Below, in pieces: positions 52,649-60,929 of a stretch of DNA of 64,000 bases. Made by a program: the position numbers and the translations under genes. How positions within the stretch are numbered: the first letter of the stretch is position 1; every line of letters begins with the position of its first letter. The DNA comes from Micromonospora ureilytica (GTDB taxonomy: Bacteria; Actinomycetota; Actinomycetes; Mycobacteriales; Micromonosporaceae): assembly GCF_015751765.1 (NCBI RefSeq), contig NZ_JADOTX010000001.1, forward strand, positions 5,952,001 to 6,016,000, read 5' to 3'. The notes under the pieces are model-generated. The model was not told the origin of the DNA. It searched no databases and was given only the letters and a program-made list of their open reading frames with translations.

Positions 52649-53758
52649 TTACTCCACCCAGGAGCCTCCGCGCAGCACCCGCACCACGTTGAGGTCGTCG
52701 TCGAGCACCACCAGGTCGGCGCGGAGGCCCACCTGGAGGGACCCGACCCGGTCACCCAGACCGATGGCCCGCGCCGGGGTGGTGGCCACCATCCGCGCGG
52801 CGTCGGCGATCGGGATTCCGGCGTTCACGGCATGCCGCAGCGCCGCGTCCATGGTCAGGGTGCTGCCGGCGATCGCGCCGTCGCGGGCGAGCCGGGCCAC
52901 CCCGTCGGCGACGGTGACGGCCTGGCCGCCCAGCTCGTACTCGCCGTCGGGCATTCCGGCGGCGGCCATCGCGTCGGTGATCAGCGCGGCGCGGTCCGGA
53001 CCGGCGGTCGCCGTGACGAAGGTCAGCATGCCGTCGTGCAGGTGCACACCGTCGGCGACCAGCTCGCAGATGACTGTGGGCGCGTCGAGCAGGGCCACCA
53101 CCGGCCCCGGCTCGCGGTGATGCACCGGTCGCATCCCGTTGAACAGGTGGGTGCCGACACTGGCGCCGGCGGCGACCGCGGCGCGGGTCTGCTCGTACGT
53201 GGCGTCGGTGTGGCCCACCGCCGCCACCACCCGCTGCGCGGTGAGCAGCTTGATCGCCTCCAGCGCGCCGTCGCGCTCCGGGGCGAGGGTGACCATCCGG
53301 ATCGCGCCCCGGCCCAGCTCGATCAGCTCGGTCAGCTCGTCGGTCGACGGGTCGCGCAGGAACTCCGGGTTCTGCGCGCCGCAGCGGGCGGCCGACAGGT
53401 ACGGCCCCTCGAAGTGGACCCCCGCCAACACTCCCTCGTCGACAAGCGGGGCGAACGCCTCGGTGGCCTTACGCATCAGCGGAAAGGGTGCGCTGACGAG
53501 GCTGGCCAGCAGTGTGGTGGTGCCGTGCGAGAGGTGGAAGTCGGCCGCCGCGCGAGCCTCGTCGGCGTCACCGGTGGTGAAGGTGTGCCCGCCACCGCCG
53601 TGCGTGTGCATGTCGACGAAGCCGGGCACGATCCAGTGCCCGTCGCGCACCGACGGATACTCGGCCACCGCTGTGATCCGATCACCGTCCCACTCGACGC
53701 AGCCCTGTCGGACGACTCCGGTCGGGGTCACCACTCGGCCGTTCACCCGTACGGTCAT
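52649..53758 (-). CDS. nagA: N-acetylglucosamine-6-phosphate deacetylase
   Basis: A 369-aa amidohydrolase. VPGFVDMHTHGGGGHTF holds the metal-binding H-x-H, with GVHFEGPYLS (Glu ligand), AVGHTDAT and GTHLFNGMRP (His ligands), and LITDAMAAAGMPDG (catalytic Asp). It removes acetate from GlcNAc-6-phosphate, committing it to glucosamine-6-phosphate. Its start overlaps the ROK kinase stop by 4 bp, so it is the third gene of the amino-sugar operon. Confidence 0.92.
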   Translation of the reverse strand: MTVRVNGRVVTPTGVVRQGCVEWDGDRITAVAEYPSVRDGHWIVPGFVDMHTHGGGGHTFTTGDADEARAAADFHLSHGTTTLLASLVSAPFPLMRKATEAFAPLVDEGVLAGVHFEGPYLSAARCGAQNPEFLRDPSTDELTELIELGRGAIRMVTLAPERDGALEAIKLLTAQRVVAAVGHTDATYEQTRAAVAAGASVGTHLFNGMRPVHHREPGPVVALLDAPTVICELVADGVHLHDGMLTFVTATAGPDRAALITDAMAAAGMPDGEYELGGQAVTVADGVARLARDGAIAGSTLTMDAALRHAVNAGIPIADAARMVATTPARAIGLGDRVGSLQVGLRADLVVLDDDLNVVRVLRGGSWVE

Positions 53759-54705
53759 CGCTTCTCCTGATGGTCACGGACACCCACGGCGTCCAGGGCG
53801 AGCAGAGCGGCACCGAGGCAACCGGCCTCGTCGCCGAGGGCTGCCGCGACCAGCTGCGGCTCCCGGTGGAAGGTCATTCGTTCGTGCAGCGCCGCCCGCA
53901 GCGGGGTCAACAGCCGGTCCCCGGCCTGCGCGAGGCCACCGCCGAGCACGATCGTCGCCACGTCGAACAGCGCCTGCCCGCTGGCGAGGCCATCGGCGAG
54001 CGCCTCGACCGCCTCCTGCCAGACCTGGCCGGCGAGCGGTTCGCCTGCCGCGGCCCGCTCGGCCACCTCGGCCGCCGTCACCGGCGCGTCTGTGGTCTTC
54101 CCGCCGAGTTCGGCGTAGCGGCGGCCGATCGCGGCGGCCGACGCGACCGCCTCCAGGCAGCCGGGGCGGCCGCAGCCGCAGCGCGGACCGTCGGGCCGGA
54201 CCAGGATGTGGCCGATCTCCCCGGCGGCGCCGTGGGCTCCCACGGCGGCCTTGCCGTCCACGACGTGAGCGGCGGCGATGCCGGTGCCGATGGCCACGAA
54301 CAGCACGTGCCCGGTGCCGCGTCCGGCGCCGAGCCGGGCCTCGGCGAGACCACCGACACGCACGTCGTGGCCGAGCGCCGTCGGCAGGCCGAGCCGCTTC
54401 ACCGTCAGGTCCCGCAGGGGTACGTCCCGGAAGCCTACGTTCGCCGACCAGACCGCGACGCCGCGCGCCTCGTCCACCACCCCGGGCACGGCGATGCCGA
54501 CCGCGATCGGGGCGAGCCCGTCGGCGCGGGCCTTGTCGGCCAGCCCGCCTGCCACCTCCAGGATGGTGCCGACCACGGCGGCTGGGCCGCGGGCAGCGTC
54601 GGTGGGGTGCCGCTCGCTGCGTACCACGACGCCGTCCGGTCGGACCAGGGCGCACTTCATGCCGGTGCCGCCGACGTCCAGCGCAACGACCACGCGGTCG
54701 CTCAT
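53755..54705 (-). CDS. ROK-family sugar kinase
   Basis: A 316-aa kinase. VVALDVGGTGMKCALVRPDG is the phosphate-1 loop, GIAVPGVVDEARGVAV and FVAIGTGIAAAHVVDGK follow the family, and GAAGEIGHILVRPDGPRCGCGRPGCLEAVAS is the ROK zinc signature (H...C-x-C-x4-C). By operon position between a SIS isomerase and nagA it probably phosphorylates N-acetylglucosamine or a related amino sugar. It overlaps both neighbours by 4 bp. Confidence 0.9.
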   Translation of the reverse strand: MSDRVVVALDVGGTGMKCALVRPDGVVVRSERHPTDAARGPAAVVGTILEVAGGLADKARADGLAPIAVGIAVPGVVDEARGVAVWSANVGFRDVPLRDLTVKRLGLPTALGHDVRVGGLAEARLGAGRGTGHVLFVAIGTGIAAAHVVDGKAAVGAHGAAGEIGHILVRPDGPRCGCGRPGCLEAVASAAAIGRRYAELGGKTTDAPVTAAEVAERAAAGEPLAGQVWQEAVEALADGLASGQALFDVATIVLGGGLAQAGDRLLTPLRAALHERMTFHREPQLVAAALGDEAGCLGAALLALDAVGVRDHQEKR

Positions 54706-55631
54706 GCAAGCACCACGGACCGGGTCAGGTGTCGGGGCGCGTCCGGGTCCAGGCCCCGGCTGGTGGCCAGGGCGACCGCGAAACGTTGGGCCAGGATCAG
54801 GTCGGCCATCGGGTCGACCGGGGTCCGGCCGGCGGACCAGCTGCCCAGCACCGTGCGCCAGCCGTGCGTGCGGCTGTGCACGAAGGCCGCGCCGGTGGCG
54901 GCCACATCCTCCGGCAGCCCGTCGGGCAGCTCACCGAACGCCCAGACCAGCCGGCCCGGAGCGGCGACCGAGATGGGGCCGTGCCGGTAGTCCATCGCCG
55001 GGTACGCCTCGGCCCAGAAGGTGGCCGCCTCGCGGCACTTCAGCGCCGCTTCCTGAGCCAGCCCGATCGTCCACCCCCGGCCAAGGAAGGTGACCTGTTC
55101 GATGGTGGCCGGGTCGATCGGCAGCGGTGATCGCACCGCCACCTCGGCGTCGGCGGCGAGCGCGGTCACCGGGTCGCCGAGTTGGGCCCGGAGCACTGCC
55201 AACGCGGTGGTTGCGAAGCGGGTCTGCACCACCGACCGTTCGTCGGCGAAGGGCAGGGCCACGGTGGCGGCGGCCAGGTCGACCGCCGGGGACGCGGGGT
55301 CACCGACGATGACGGTGGTGGGTGTCCGTCCGCGTAGCGCGGCGAGCAGCTCCAGCACCTCGGTGGTGGTGCCGGAACGGGTGATCGCGATCAGCCGGTC
55401 GTAGCGGCGGCCGGCGGGGAACTCGGACGCCTGAAACGCGTCGGTCTCACCCTGGCCGGCCTGCTCGCGGCGGGCCGCGTACGCCATCGCCATGAACCAC
55501 GATGTGCCGCAACCGACGACGGCGACCCGCTCACCGGGGCGCGGCAGATCACCGCGTACGACCTCGGCCAGCCTGGCCGCCTCCCGCCAGCAGTCGGGTT
55601 GGCTCGCGATCTCCGCGTCCACGTGCGCCAT
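54702..55631 (-). CDS. SIS-domain sugar isomerase/deaminase (AgaS or NagB-II-like)
   Basis: A 309-aa protein with two SIS domains. The first holds VAVVGCGTSWFMAMAYAARRE and LIAITRSGTTTEVLELLAAL; the second VTFLGRGWTIGLAQEAALKCREAATFWAEAYPAMDYRHGPI, the GlmS-like stretch with the catalytic Glu. It lacks the glutaminase domain, so it probably acts as a glucosamine-6-phosphate deaminase/isomerase downstream of NagA. It is first in the operon (GCGAGGAG upstream) and divergent from the DeoR regulator. Confidence 0.87.
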   Translation of the reverse strand: MAHVDAEIASQPDCWREAARLAEVVRGDLPRPGERVAVVGCGTSWFMAMAYAARREQAGQGETDAFQASEFPAGRRYDRLIAITRSGTTTEVLELLAALRGRTPTTVIVGDPASPAVDLAAATVALPFADERSVVQTRFATTALAVLRAQLGDPVTALAADAEVAVRSPLPIDPATIEQVTFLGRGWTIGLAQEAALKCREAATFWAEAYPAMDYRHGPISVAAPGRLVWAFGELPDGLPEDVAATGAAFVHSRTHGWRTVLGSWSAGRTPVDPMADLILAQRFAVALATSRGLDPDAPRHLTRSVVLA

Positions 55632-55683
55632 GGGAACTCCTCGCAGGCCGATCGGTGCGCAATACGGCTCGTTAGACCCGCAT

Positions 55684-55790
55684 TTCGCGCGTTATTCTGC
55701 GCGAACGCGGGTGACCATGGCAACCGACCATCCGATCGCGCAGGTCAGTCTTTTGCGCAAGCCTAGTTTCGCGCACTAGTGTGCACGCAA
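55684..55790. promoter_or_regulatory. Operator cluster in the amino-sugar/DeoR divergent promoter
   Basis: Three related palindromic sites: TTCGCGC-N8-GCGCGAA (55684-55705), TTGCGCAA (55753-55760) and TTTCGCGCACTAGTG (55767-55781, extending to TGCACGCAA at 55790). They lie between the divergent sugar operon and the DeoR gene and probably bind that regulator to control both. Confidence 0.6.
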
Positions 55791-55829
55791 TCAATCACCG
55801 TCCGTGCAGTTGCTGGGAGGGCCCCCGCA

Positions 55830-56615
55830 GTGGACCGGTACGCCAGATGGAACGCCCTGCTCGAAATGCTGACCGACAACGGCCGGGTCAGCGTCGAGGC
55901 GGCGGCCGAGCGGCTGGACGTCTCCCAGGCCACCATCCGGCGTGACTTCGACCAGCTCGCCCAGCAGCAGATGATCACGAGGACCCGGGGCGGCGCGGTC
56001 GCCAACGGTGTGTCGTACGACCTGCCACTGCGCTACAAGACGGCCAAGCACTCGGCCGAGAAACAGCGGATCGGGGCGGCCGCCGCGGCGCTCGTCACGC
56101 CGGGCACAGTGGTCGGCCTGAACGGCGGCACCACCAGCACCGAGGTGGCGAGGGCGCTCGCCGTGCGACCGGATCTGAACACCAGTGCCGAGGGCGCGCA
56201 GCTCACAGTGGTGACGAACGCGCTGAACATCGCCAACGAGCTGCTGGTCCGATCCCGGATGAAGGTCGTGGTGGCCGGCGGAGTGGTGCGCCCGAAGTCG
56301 TTCGAGCTGGTCGGCCCGCTGGGCGGGGCGCTGCTGCGCGAGGTCACCCTGGACGTCGCCCTGCTCGGTGTGGACGCGATCGACCCACAGCTCGGCGCCG
56401 CCGCCCACCACGAGGGGGAGGCGGCGATGAACAACCTGATGGTGGCCCGCGCCAAGCGCGTGGTGATCATCGCGGACTCGTCCAAGCTGGGGGGTCACGC
56501 CTTCGCCCGGATCTGCCCGGTCGAGCGGGTGGAGACGCTGGTGACCGACTCCGGTGCCGCGCCGGAGGTGGTGGACGCGTTCCGCGCTGCCGGCGTACAG
56601 GTCATCTGCGCCTGA
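55830..56615 (+). CDS. DeoR/GlpR-family transcriptional regulator
   Basis: A 261-aa protein from the GTG at 55830 (GGGAGG 9 bp upstream). The frame extends to 55779 but that would remove the ribosome site. The N-terminal DeoR helix-turn-helix (RWNALLEMLTDNGRVSVEAAAERLDVSQATIRRDFDQLAQQ) and C-terminal sugar-phosphate sensor (GLNGGTTSTEVARAL, MKVVVAGGVVRPKSFELVGP, DVALLGVDAID, VVIIADSSKLG) are complete. It is divergent from the amino-sugar operon, so the effector is probably an amino-sugar phosphate. Confidence 0.9.
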   Translation: MDRYARWNALLEMLTDNGRVSVEAAAERLDVSQATIRRDFDQLAQQQMITRTRGGAVANGVSYDLPLRYKTAKHSAEKQRIGAAAAALVTPGTVVGLNGGTTSTEVARALAVRPDLNTSAEGAQLTVVTNALNIANELLVRSRMKVVVAGGVVRPKSFELVGPLGGALLREVTLDVALLGVDAIDPQLGAAAHHEGEAAMNNLMVARAKRVVIIADSSKLGGHAFARICPVERVETLVTDSGAAPEVVDAFRAAGVQVICA

Positions 56616-56658
56616 ACGGTCACGCTCCGTCGATGAACTAGCCTGTTCGGCGCGTCGG

Positions 56659-56696
56659 TGCATACCGCGTATTGCATGCTCCTGCATACCGCGTAT
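56659..56696 (+). promoter_or_regulatory. Tandem operator-like repeats before the ABC exporter
   Basis: Two direct copies of TGCATACCGCGTAT (56659-56672 and 56683-56696), period 24 bp, each with an internal ATAC-N3-GTAT palindrome. They lie 40 bp upstream of the TTG start of the ABC ATPase, where they could overlap the promoter. The period of 24 bp is not a whole number of helical turns. Confidence 0.55.
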
Positions 56697-56736
56697 GGTG
56701 TCGGCTGTCACGCCCACCCATCGGGGGAGGTGCAGC

Positions 56737-57747
56737 TTGCCAGCTGTCCTGGAGATCGAAGGTCTACGTAAGACGTACAAGAGTCGTCGACGCGGCACCC
56801 GCAACGCGCTCGACGGCTTCGACATGCAGGTCAACGCGGGGCAGGTGCACGGCTTCCTGGGTCCCAACGGGTCCGGCAAGACCACCACGCTGCGTACCCT
56901 GCTCGGCCTGATCCGACCCGACGGCGGCCGGATGGCGCTGCTCGGGCACGAGGTCCCCGACGCACTGCCCACGGTCGCCGGCCAGGTCGGTGCGATCGTG
57001 GAGAGCCCGCAGTTCTTCCCGCACTTCACGGCACGGGACACGCTGTCCCTGCTCGCGGGGGCGGGCGAGGTGCCGGCCGTCCGGGTCGACGAGGTGCTGG
57101 AACTCGTCGGGCTCCGCGACCGGTCCGGCGAGCGGGTCAAGACGTACTCGTTGGGCATGAAGCAGCGGCTCGCCGTGGCCTCGGCCCTGCTGAAGAACCC
57201 GAAGCTGCTCATCCTCGACGAGCCGGCCAACGGCCTCGACCCGGGCGGCATCCGGGAGATGCGCACGCTGATGCGGACGCTCGCCGAGTCCGGAATGACT
57301 GTGGTGCTGTCCAGCCACATCCTCGGTGAGATCCAACTGATCTGCGACTCGGTCACCATCATCTCGCTGGGCCGGCGGGTCGCGTTCGGCCCGGTCGACG
57401 AGGTGCTCGCGCAGCACTCGTCCGGTGCGGTCCGGATTCGCCTGGAGGCGGTCAGCGACCTGCCGGTGGCAACCGAGACGCTCACCCAGGCGGGGATCCG
57501 GGTCACCGGTCACCCGGACCACCTGATGCTGGCCGGTGTCGACAAGCCGGCGTCGGTGACCCGGCTGCTCGCCGAGAAGAACCTCTACGTCAGTGAGCTG
57601 GCGCCGATCGCCGTCGATCTGGAGAGCGTCTTCCTCGAACTGACCGCCACCGCGCCGGTACCCGGTCAGCACCGGCAGGTCGACGAGTCCATGAAGGTCG
57701 GCGGGACGGGTCAGCCCGGTCCCGCCGGAGGAGGGTGGGGCGCGTGA
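56737..57747 (+). CDS. ABC exporter ATP-binding protein (ABC-2 type)
   Basis: A 336-aa ATPase from a TTG at 56737 with GGGGGAGG 6 bp upstream. It has Walker A GFLGPNGSGKTTTLRTLLGL, signature TYSLGMKQRLAVASALL, and Walker B LLILDEPANGLDPGGIREM with LSSHILGEI. VESPQFFPHFTARDTLSLLAG resembles BcrA/CcmA-type ATPases. It is coupled to the permease by a 4-bp overlap (GTGA). Substrate unknown; BcrAB-like drug export is possible. Confidence 0.9.
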   Translation: MPAVLEIEGLRKTYKSRRRGTRNALDGFDMQVNAGQVHGFLGPNGSGKTTTLRTLLGLIRPDGGRMALLGHEVPDALPTVAGQVGAIVESPQFFPHFTARDTLSLLAGAGEVPAVRVDEVLELVGLRDRSGERVKTYSLGMKQRLAVASALLKNPKLLILDEPANGLDPGGIREMRTLMRTLAESGMTVVLSSHILGEIQLICDSVTIISLGRRVAFGPVDEVLAQHSSGAVRIRLEAVSDLPVATETLTQAGIRVTGHPDHLMLAGVDKPASVTRLLAEKNLYVSELAPIAVDLESVFLELTATAPVPGQHRQVDESMKVGGTGQPGPAGGGWGA

Positions 57748-58760
57748 GCCTCTTTCGTACCGAGCTGCGCCGGCTCAGCAAGCGGCGCTTCACCCGCTAC
57801 ATGACACTGCTCGGCCTGCTGGTGCTGGCCGCGGTGGTGGTGGGGGTGTTCTTCACCAACCAGAAGATCGACGCCGGCCAGTACGCCAAGGCCGAGCGTA
57901 AGGCCGACCAGCAGTACCAGGAGCAGGTGCGCTGGAGCGAGCAGGCGCGCGCCGAGTGCGAGCAGGCCAAGACCGCCGGCACGGCGAACAATGATCGCTA
58001 CCCCGACGACTGCTCGATGATCACGCCGCCGTCGCGGGACCAGATCGAGGCACAGTGGTTCCTGCCCTCGACGTTCAACTTCAAGGAGACGTTCGACGAG
58101 ACCCTGATCCCGTTCGCGGCGATCCTCGCCCTGGTCGGGTTCGTCATCGGCGCGTCCTTCGTCGGCGCCGAGTGGAGCACCGGCGGCATGATGAACCTGC
58201 TGCTCTGGCGGCCGAAGCGGCTCACCGTACTGCTCACCAAGCTGGCCGCGCTGCTCACCGGCATCCTGGCGGTGACGCTTCCGGCCGCGGTGCTGTGGTT
58301 TGCCGGGTTCTGGGCGGTCGCCAACTTCCGGGGCAGCACCGAGAAGATGACCTCGGGGGTCTGGCAGTCGTTCATGCTGACCGGTGTACGCGGCGTGGTG
58401 CTGGTGTTGGTGCTCACCACAATCGGCTTCGCCCTCGCCTCGCTCGGTCGGCACACCGCGATGGCCCTCGGTGGCGTGGTGGCGGTGATGGTGGTCGGCC
58501 AGTTCGGCCTGGGCATCCTGCTGTCCATGGCCGGCGTGCGGTTCGCCGAGGCATGGCTGCTGCCCACGTACGCGCTGGCCTGGATGACGAAGACTGTCAC
58601 GTTGCAGGACTGGAACTCCTGCAACGCGACCTTCAGCGGGGAGTGCAAGCCGGCCACGATGGACATCAGCTGGCAGCAGTCCTCCGTCCTGCTCTCGGTC
58701 GGGGTGGTGGTGATCCTCGGGGCGGCGCTTTGGGCGATGCGTCGCCGCGACATCACCTGA
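57744..58760 (+). CDS. ABC-2 family permease
   Basis: A 338-aa membrane protein from the GTG at 57744; an upstream in-frame GTG at 57735 is also possible. It starts with ELRRLSKRRFTRYMTLLGLLVLAAVVVGVFF, followed by a large hydrophilic loop (residues 45-120) with two Cys, then about five helices (IPFAAILALVGFVIGASFVGAEWSTGGM is the family core). Partner of the preceding ATPase. Confidence 0.87.
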   Translation: MSLFRTELRRLSKRRFTRYMTLLGLLVLAAVVVGVFFTNQKIDAGQYAKAERKADQQYQEQVRWSEQARAECEQAKTAGTANNDRYPDDCSMITPPSRDQIEAQWFLPSTFNFKETFDETLIPFAAILALVGFVIGASFVGAEWSTGGMMNLLLWRPKRLTVLLTKLAALLTGILAVTLPAAVLWFAGFWAVANFRGSTEKMTSGVWQSFMLTGVRGVVLVLVLTTIGFALASLGRHTAMALGGVVAVMVVGQFGLGILLSMAGVRFAEAWLLPTYALAWMTKTVTLQDWNSCNATFSGECKPATMDISWQQSSVLLSVGVVVILGAALWAMRRRDIT

Positions 58761-58775
58761 CCCGACCGGAGTGAC

Positions 58776-58831
58776 GCGGCGCGGCCGGCCCGGCCGTCGG
58801 GGTTCCCGGCGGTGCGGACCGGCCGCGCCGC
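58776..58831 (+). terminator. Terminator of the ABC exporter operon
   Basis: Arms 58776-58788 and 58819-58831 form a perfect 13-bp GC-rich stem with a 30-nt loop, 15 bp after the permease stop. Confidence 0.6.
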
Positions 58832-58870
58832 TTGCTGCGTCCCTGGTCGCCGCTGGCTAGGCTGAGCGAC

Positions 58871-59272
58871 ATGTCCGCCGACACCACCCCGGCCGCCCCC
58901 GAGCCGTCCATCGACGCTCGTCCGGGTGAGGGCGCGGGTGCCGCCGGGCCGACAGTCCCGAATCCCCGACCGGCGCCGCCCATCGAGACCGACGACTCGG
59001 CGTCGCCGGCGGACGAGTCGACGCAGCCCGCTGATCCCGCGCCGGGGCTGACCGAGCGGGAGCGGGCCATCCTCGCCTTCGAGCAGCAGTGGTGGCGGCA
59101 CGCCGGCGCCAAGGAGCAGGCCGTCCGGGACACTTTCGGGATCTCGTCGACCCGGTACTACCAGTTGCTCAACGGTCTGCTGGACAATCCGGCCGCACTC
59201 GCCGCCGACCCCGTGCTGATCAGCCGACTCCGCCGGTTGCGCTCGTCGCGCGCCCGCAACCGCCGCCGCTGA
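58871..59272 (+). CDS. DUF3263 protein
   Basis: A 133-aa protein from the ATG at 58871. A Pro/Ala-rich acidic N-terminal half precedes the DUF3263 domain (LTERERAILAFEQQWWRHAGAKEQAVRDTFGISSTRYYQLLNGLLDNPAAL), a small helix-turn-helix-like fold conserved in actinobacteria. Several relatives are thought to bind DNA. The C-terminal end is basic (RRLRSSRARNRRR). Confidence 0.88.
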   Translation: MSADTTPAAPEPSIDARPGEGAGAAGPTVPNPRPAPPIETDDSASPADESTQPADPAPGLTERERAILAFEQQWWRHAGAKEQAVRDTFGISSTRYYQLLNGLLDNPAALAADPVLISRLRRLRSSRARNRRR

Positions 59273-59390
59273 CCGCCACCGTCCGGGGCAGGAATGTAGC
59301 CGAACCCAAGGGGTACGCGGGGAGCGCGCCTCGCCGGAGGCGACGGAGGAGGCAGGCTATGACGGGCAGCAATCCGACGGGGGAACGCCC

Positions 59391-60218
59391 GTGATGCGGG
59401 TACGCTCCGCGTCCGCGCCGGCCCCGGGCCGGCCGGTCAACGAGGATCTGGTCTTCCGGTTCGGCCCGTTGGTCGGTGTCCTGGACGGCGCGACGGTGCC
59501 GGACGGCTTCGACACCGGCTGCGTGCACGGGCCCGAGTGGTACGTCCGGCACCTGGCCGCCCGTATCGGCGTCGCCGAGGCGGTACGCCCGGCCGCCCGG
59601 CTGACCAGCAACCTGGCCGCGGCCATCCTCGCGGTGCGCGCCGACCACGGCGGGCAGTGCGACCTCGACCATCCGGGCACCCCGTCCAGCACGGTCTGCC
59701 TCCTGCGGGACTGCGGCGACCAGGTGGACTACCTGGTGCTCTGCGACAGCCCACTGGTCCTCGACGCCGGCGGGCAGGTCAGCGTGGTCACCGACAACCG
59801 GCTGGACGCGGCGATGGCCGAGCTGCGGGAGACGGTGGCCATCGTGCCGGGCGGCGCGGCGGACCCGGTCACCCGGTTCCGGCACGCCGTGAGCGTCCAG
59901 CGGGAGCGGATGAACCGCACCCACGGCTACTGGGTGGCGGCTTCCGACCCGGACGCGGCCTTCCACGCGGTGACCGGGACCGCGCCCCGGCACGGGCCGG
60001 GGGCGCTCCGGCGGGCGGCGTTGCTCAGTGACGGCGCGTCCAGCGCGGTGGAGCAGTTCGCGCTGACCGACTGGGCCGGTCTGCTGGACCTGCTGGGCGC
60101 CGACGGTCCGGGTGCGTTGATCGACCGGGTGCGGGACGCCGAGCGCGACCACCCCGACCGACTGCGCCGACACAAGTCCACCGACGACGCGTCGGTGGTG
60201 TTCTGCGAGTTCGGGTAG
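59391..60218 (+). CDS. PP2C-like (PPM) protein phosphatase-related protein
   Basis: A 275-aa protein with a GTG at 59391 or ATG at 59394 as start. NEDLVFRFGPLVGVLDGATVP corresponds to the PP2C DG metal motif; SSTVCLLRD, LLSDGASSAVE and STDDASVVFCEFG to the later PPM motifs. The first motif is weaker than in active PP2C, so activity is uncertain. Possible role in Ser/Thr phosphorylation control. Confidence 0.75.
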   Translation: MMRVRSASAPAPGRPVNEDLVFRFGPLVGVLDGATVPDGFDTGCVHGPEWYVRHLAARIGVAEAVRPAARLTSNLAAAILAVRADHGGQCDLDHPGTPSSTVCLLRDCGDQVDYLVLCDSPLVLDAGGQVSVVTDNRLDAAMAELRETVAIVPGGAADPVTRFRHAVSVQRERMNRTHGYWVAASDPDAAFHAVTGTAPRHGPGALRRAALLSDGASSAVEQFALTDWAGLLDLLGADGPGALIDRVRDAERDHPDRLRRHKSTDDASVVFCEFG

Positions 60219-60259
60219 GCGTTTTGGGCCGGTGACACCCGGTCGGGTGACAACAGAGC

Positions 60260-60877
60260 GTGATGCAGAACACCCGAGCCGCCCGACCGGCCGGTACCGC
60301 TGTCCGGACCGCCAGTGGATGGCCAATGGGGTGGACTTCGGCCGATGAGGGCGGCAGACTGCGGCACGTGGCGGGTGCGGTCCGGCTGGAGCCGGTGGAC
60401 GAGCGGAACCTGGAGCCGTTGCTCTCCGTAGCGGCTGCGGAGGCGGAACCGGGTGATGTCATGCCCCCGGTCGAGGCGCCCGCCGGCTGGTCGCTCGCCC
60501 GCCGCGAGGCGTTCCGCGAGTTCCACCGGGCGAGCTTCGGTGGGCTGCACGGCCGGACCGGTTCGCAGATGTACGCCATCCTCGTCGGTGGCGAGGTGAT
60601 GGGCATGGTGCGGATGACGCGCTGCGACGAGCCCCGCACGGTGGAGACCGGAATGTGGCTCGGCCGATCGGCACGGGGGCAGGGGATCGGCGCGGCCGCC
60701 CTGCGGGAGCTGCTGAACGCCGCAGCTCGGGCGGGTATGCGGGCGGTGGTCGCCGAGACGACCCCGGACAACATCGGCGCGGTATCGGTCCTGCGCAAGT
60801 GCGGCGCGAAGCTGCGCGAGGACGACGGCAAGGTACGCGCCGAGATCTGCCTCGATTCGACGCCGCCCGCCTTCTGA
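60260..60877 (+). CDS. GNAT-family N-acetyltransferase
   Basis: Up to 205 aa; in-frame starts at 60260 (GTG), 60263 (ATG) or 60329 (ATG) are possible. The conserved region begins AGAVRLEPVDERNLEPLL. The acetyl-CoA loop is GMWLGRSARGQGIGAAALRELL, and ETTPDNIGAVSVLRKCGAKL is the C-terminal GNAT motif. It resembles RimJ/RimL-type enzymes; the substrate is unknown. Confidence 0.85.
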   Translation: MMQNTRAARPAGTAVRTASGWPMGWTSADEGGRLRHVAGAVRLEPVDERNLEPLLSVAAAEAEPGDVMPPVEAPAGWSLARREAFREFHRASFGGLHGRTGSQMYAILVGGEVMGMVRMTRCDEPRTVETGMWLGRSARGQGIGAAALRELLNAAARAGMRAVVAETTPDNIGAVSVLRKCGAKLREDDGKVRAEICLDSTPPAF

Positions 60878-60929
60878 GGTGCCCGTCGGGGCCGGCGGCG
60901 ACCGTGGGGGCCGCCGCCGACCGCCTGGG

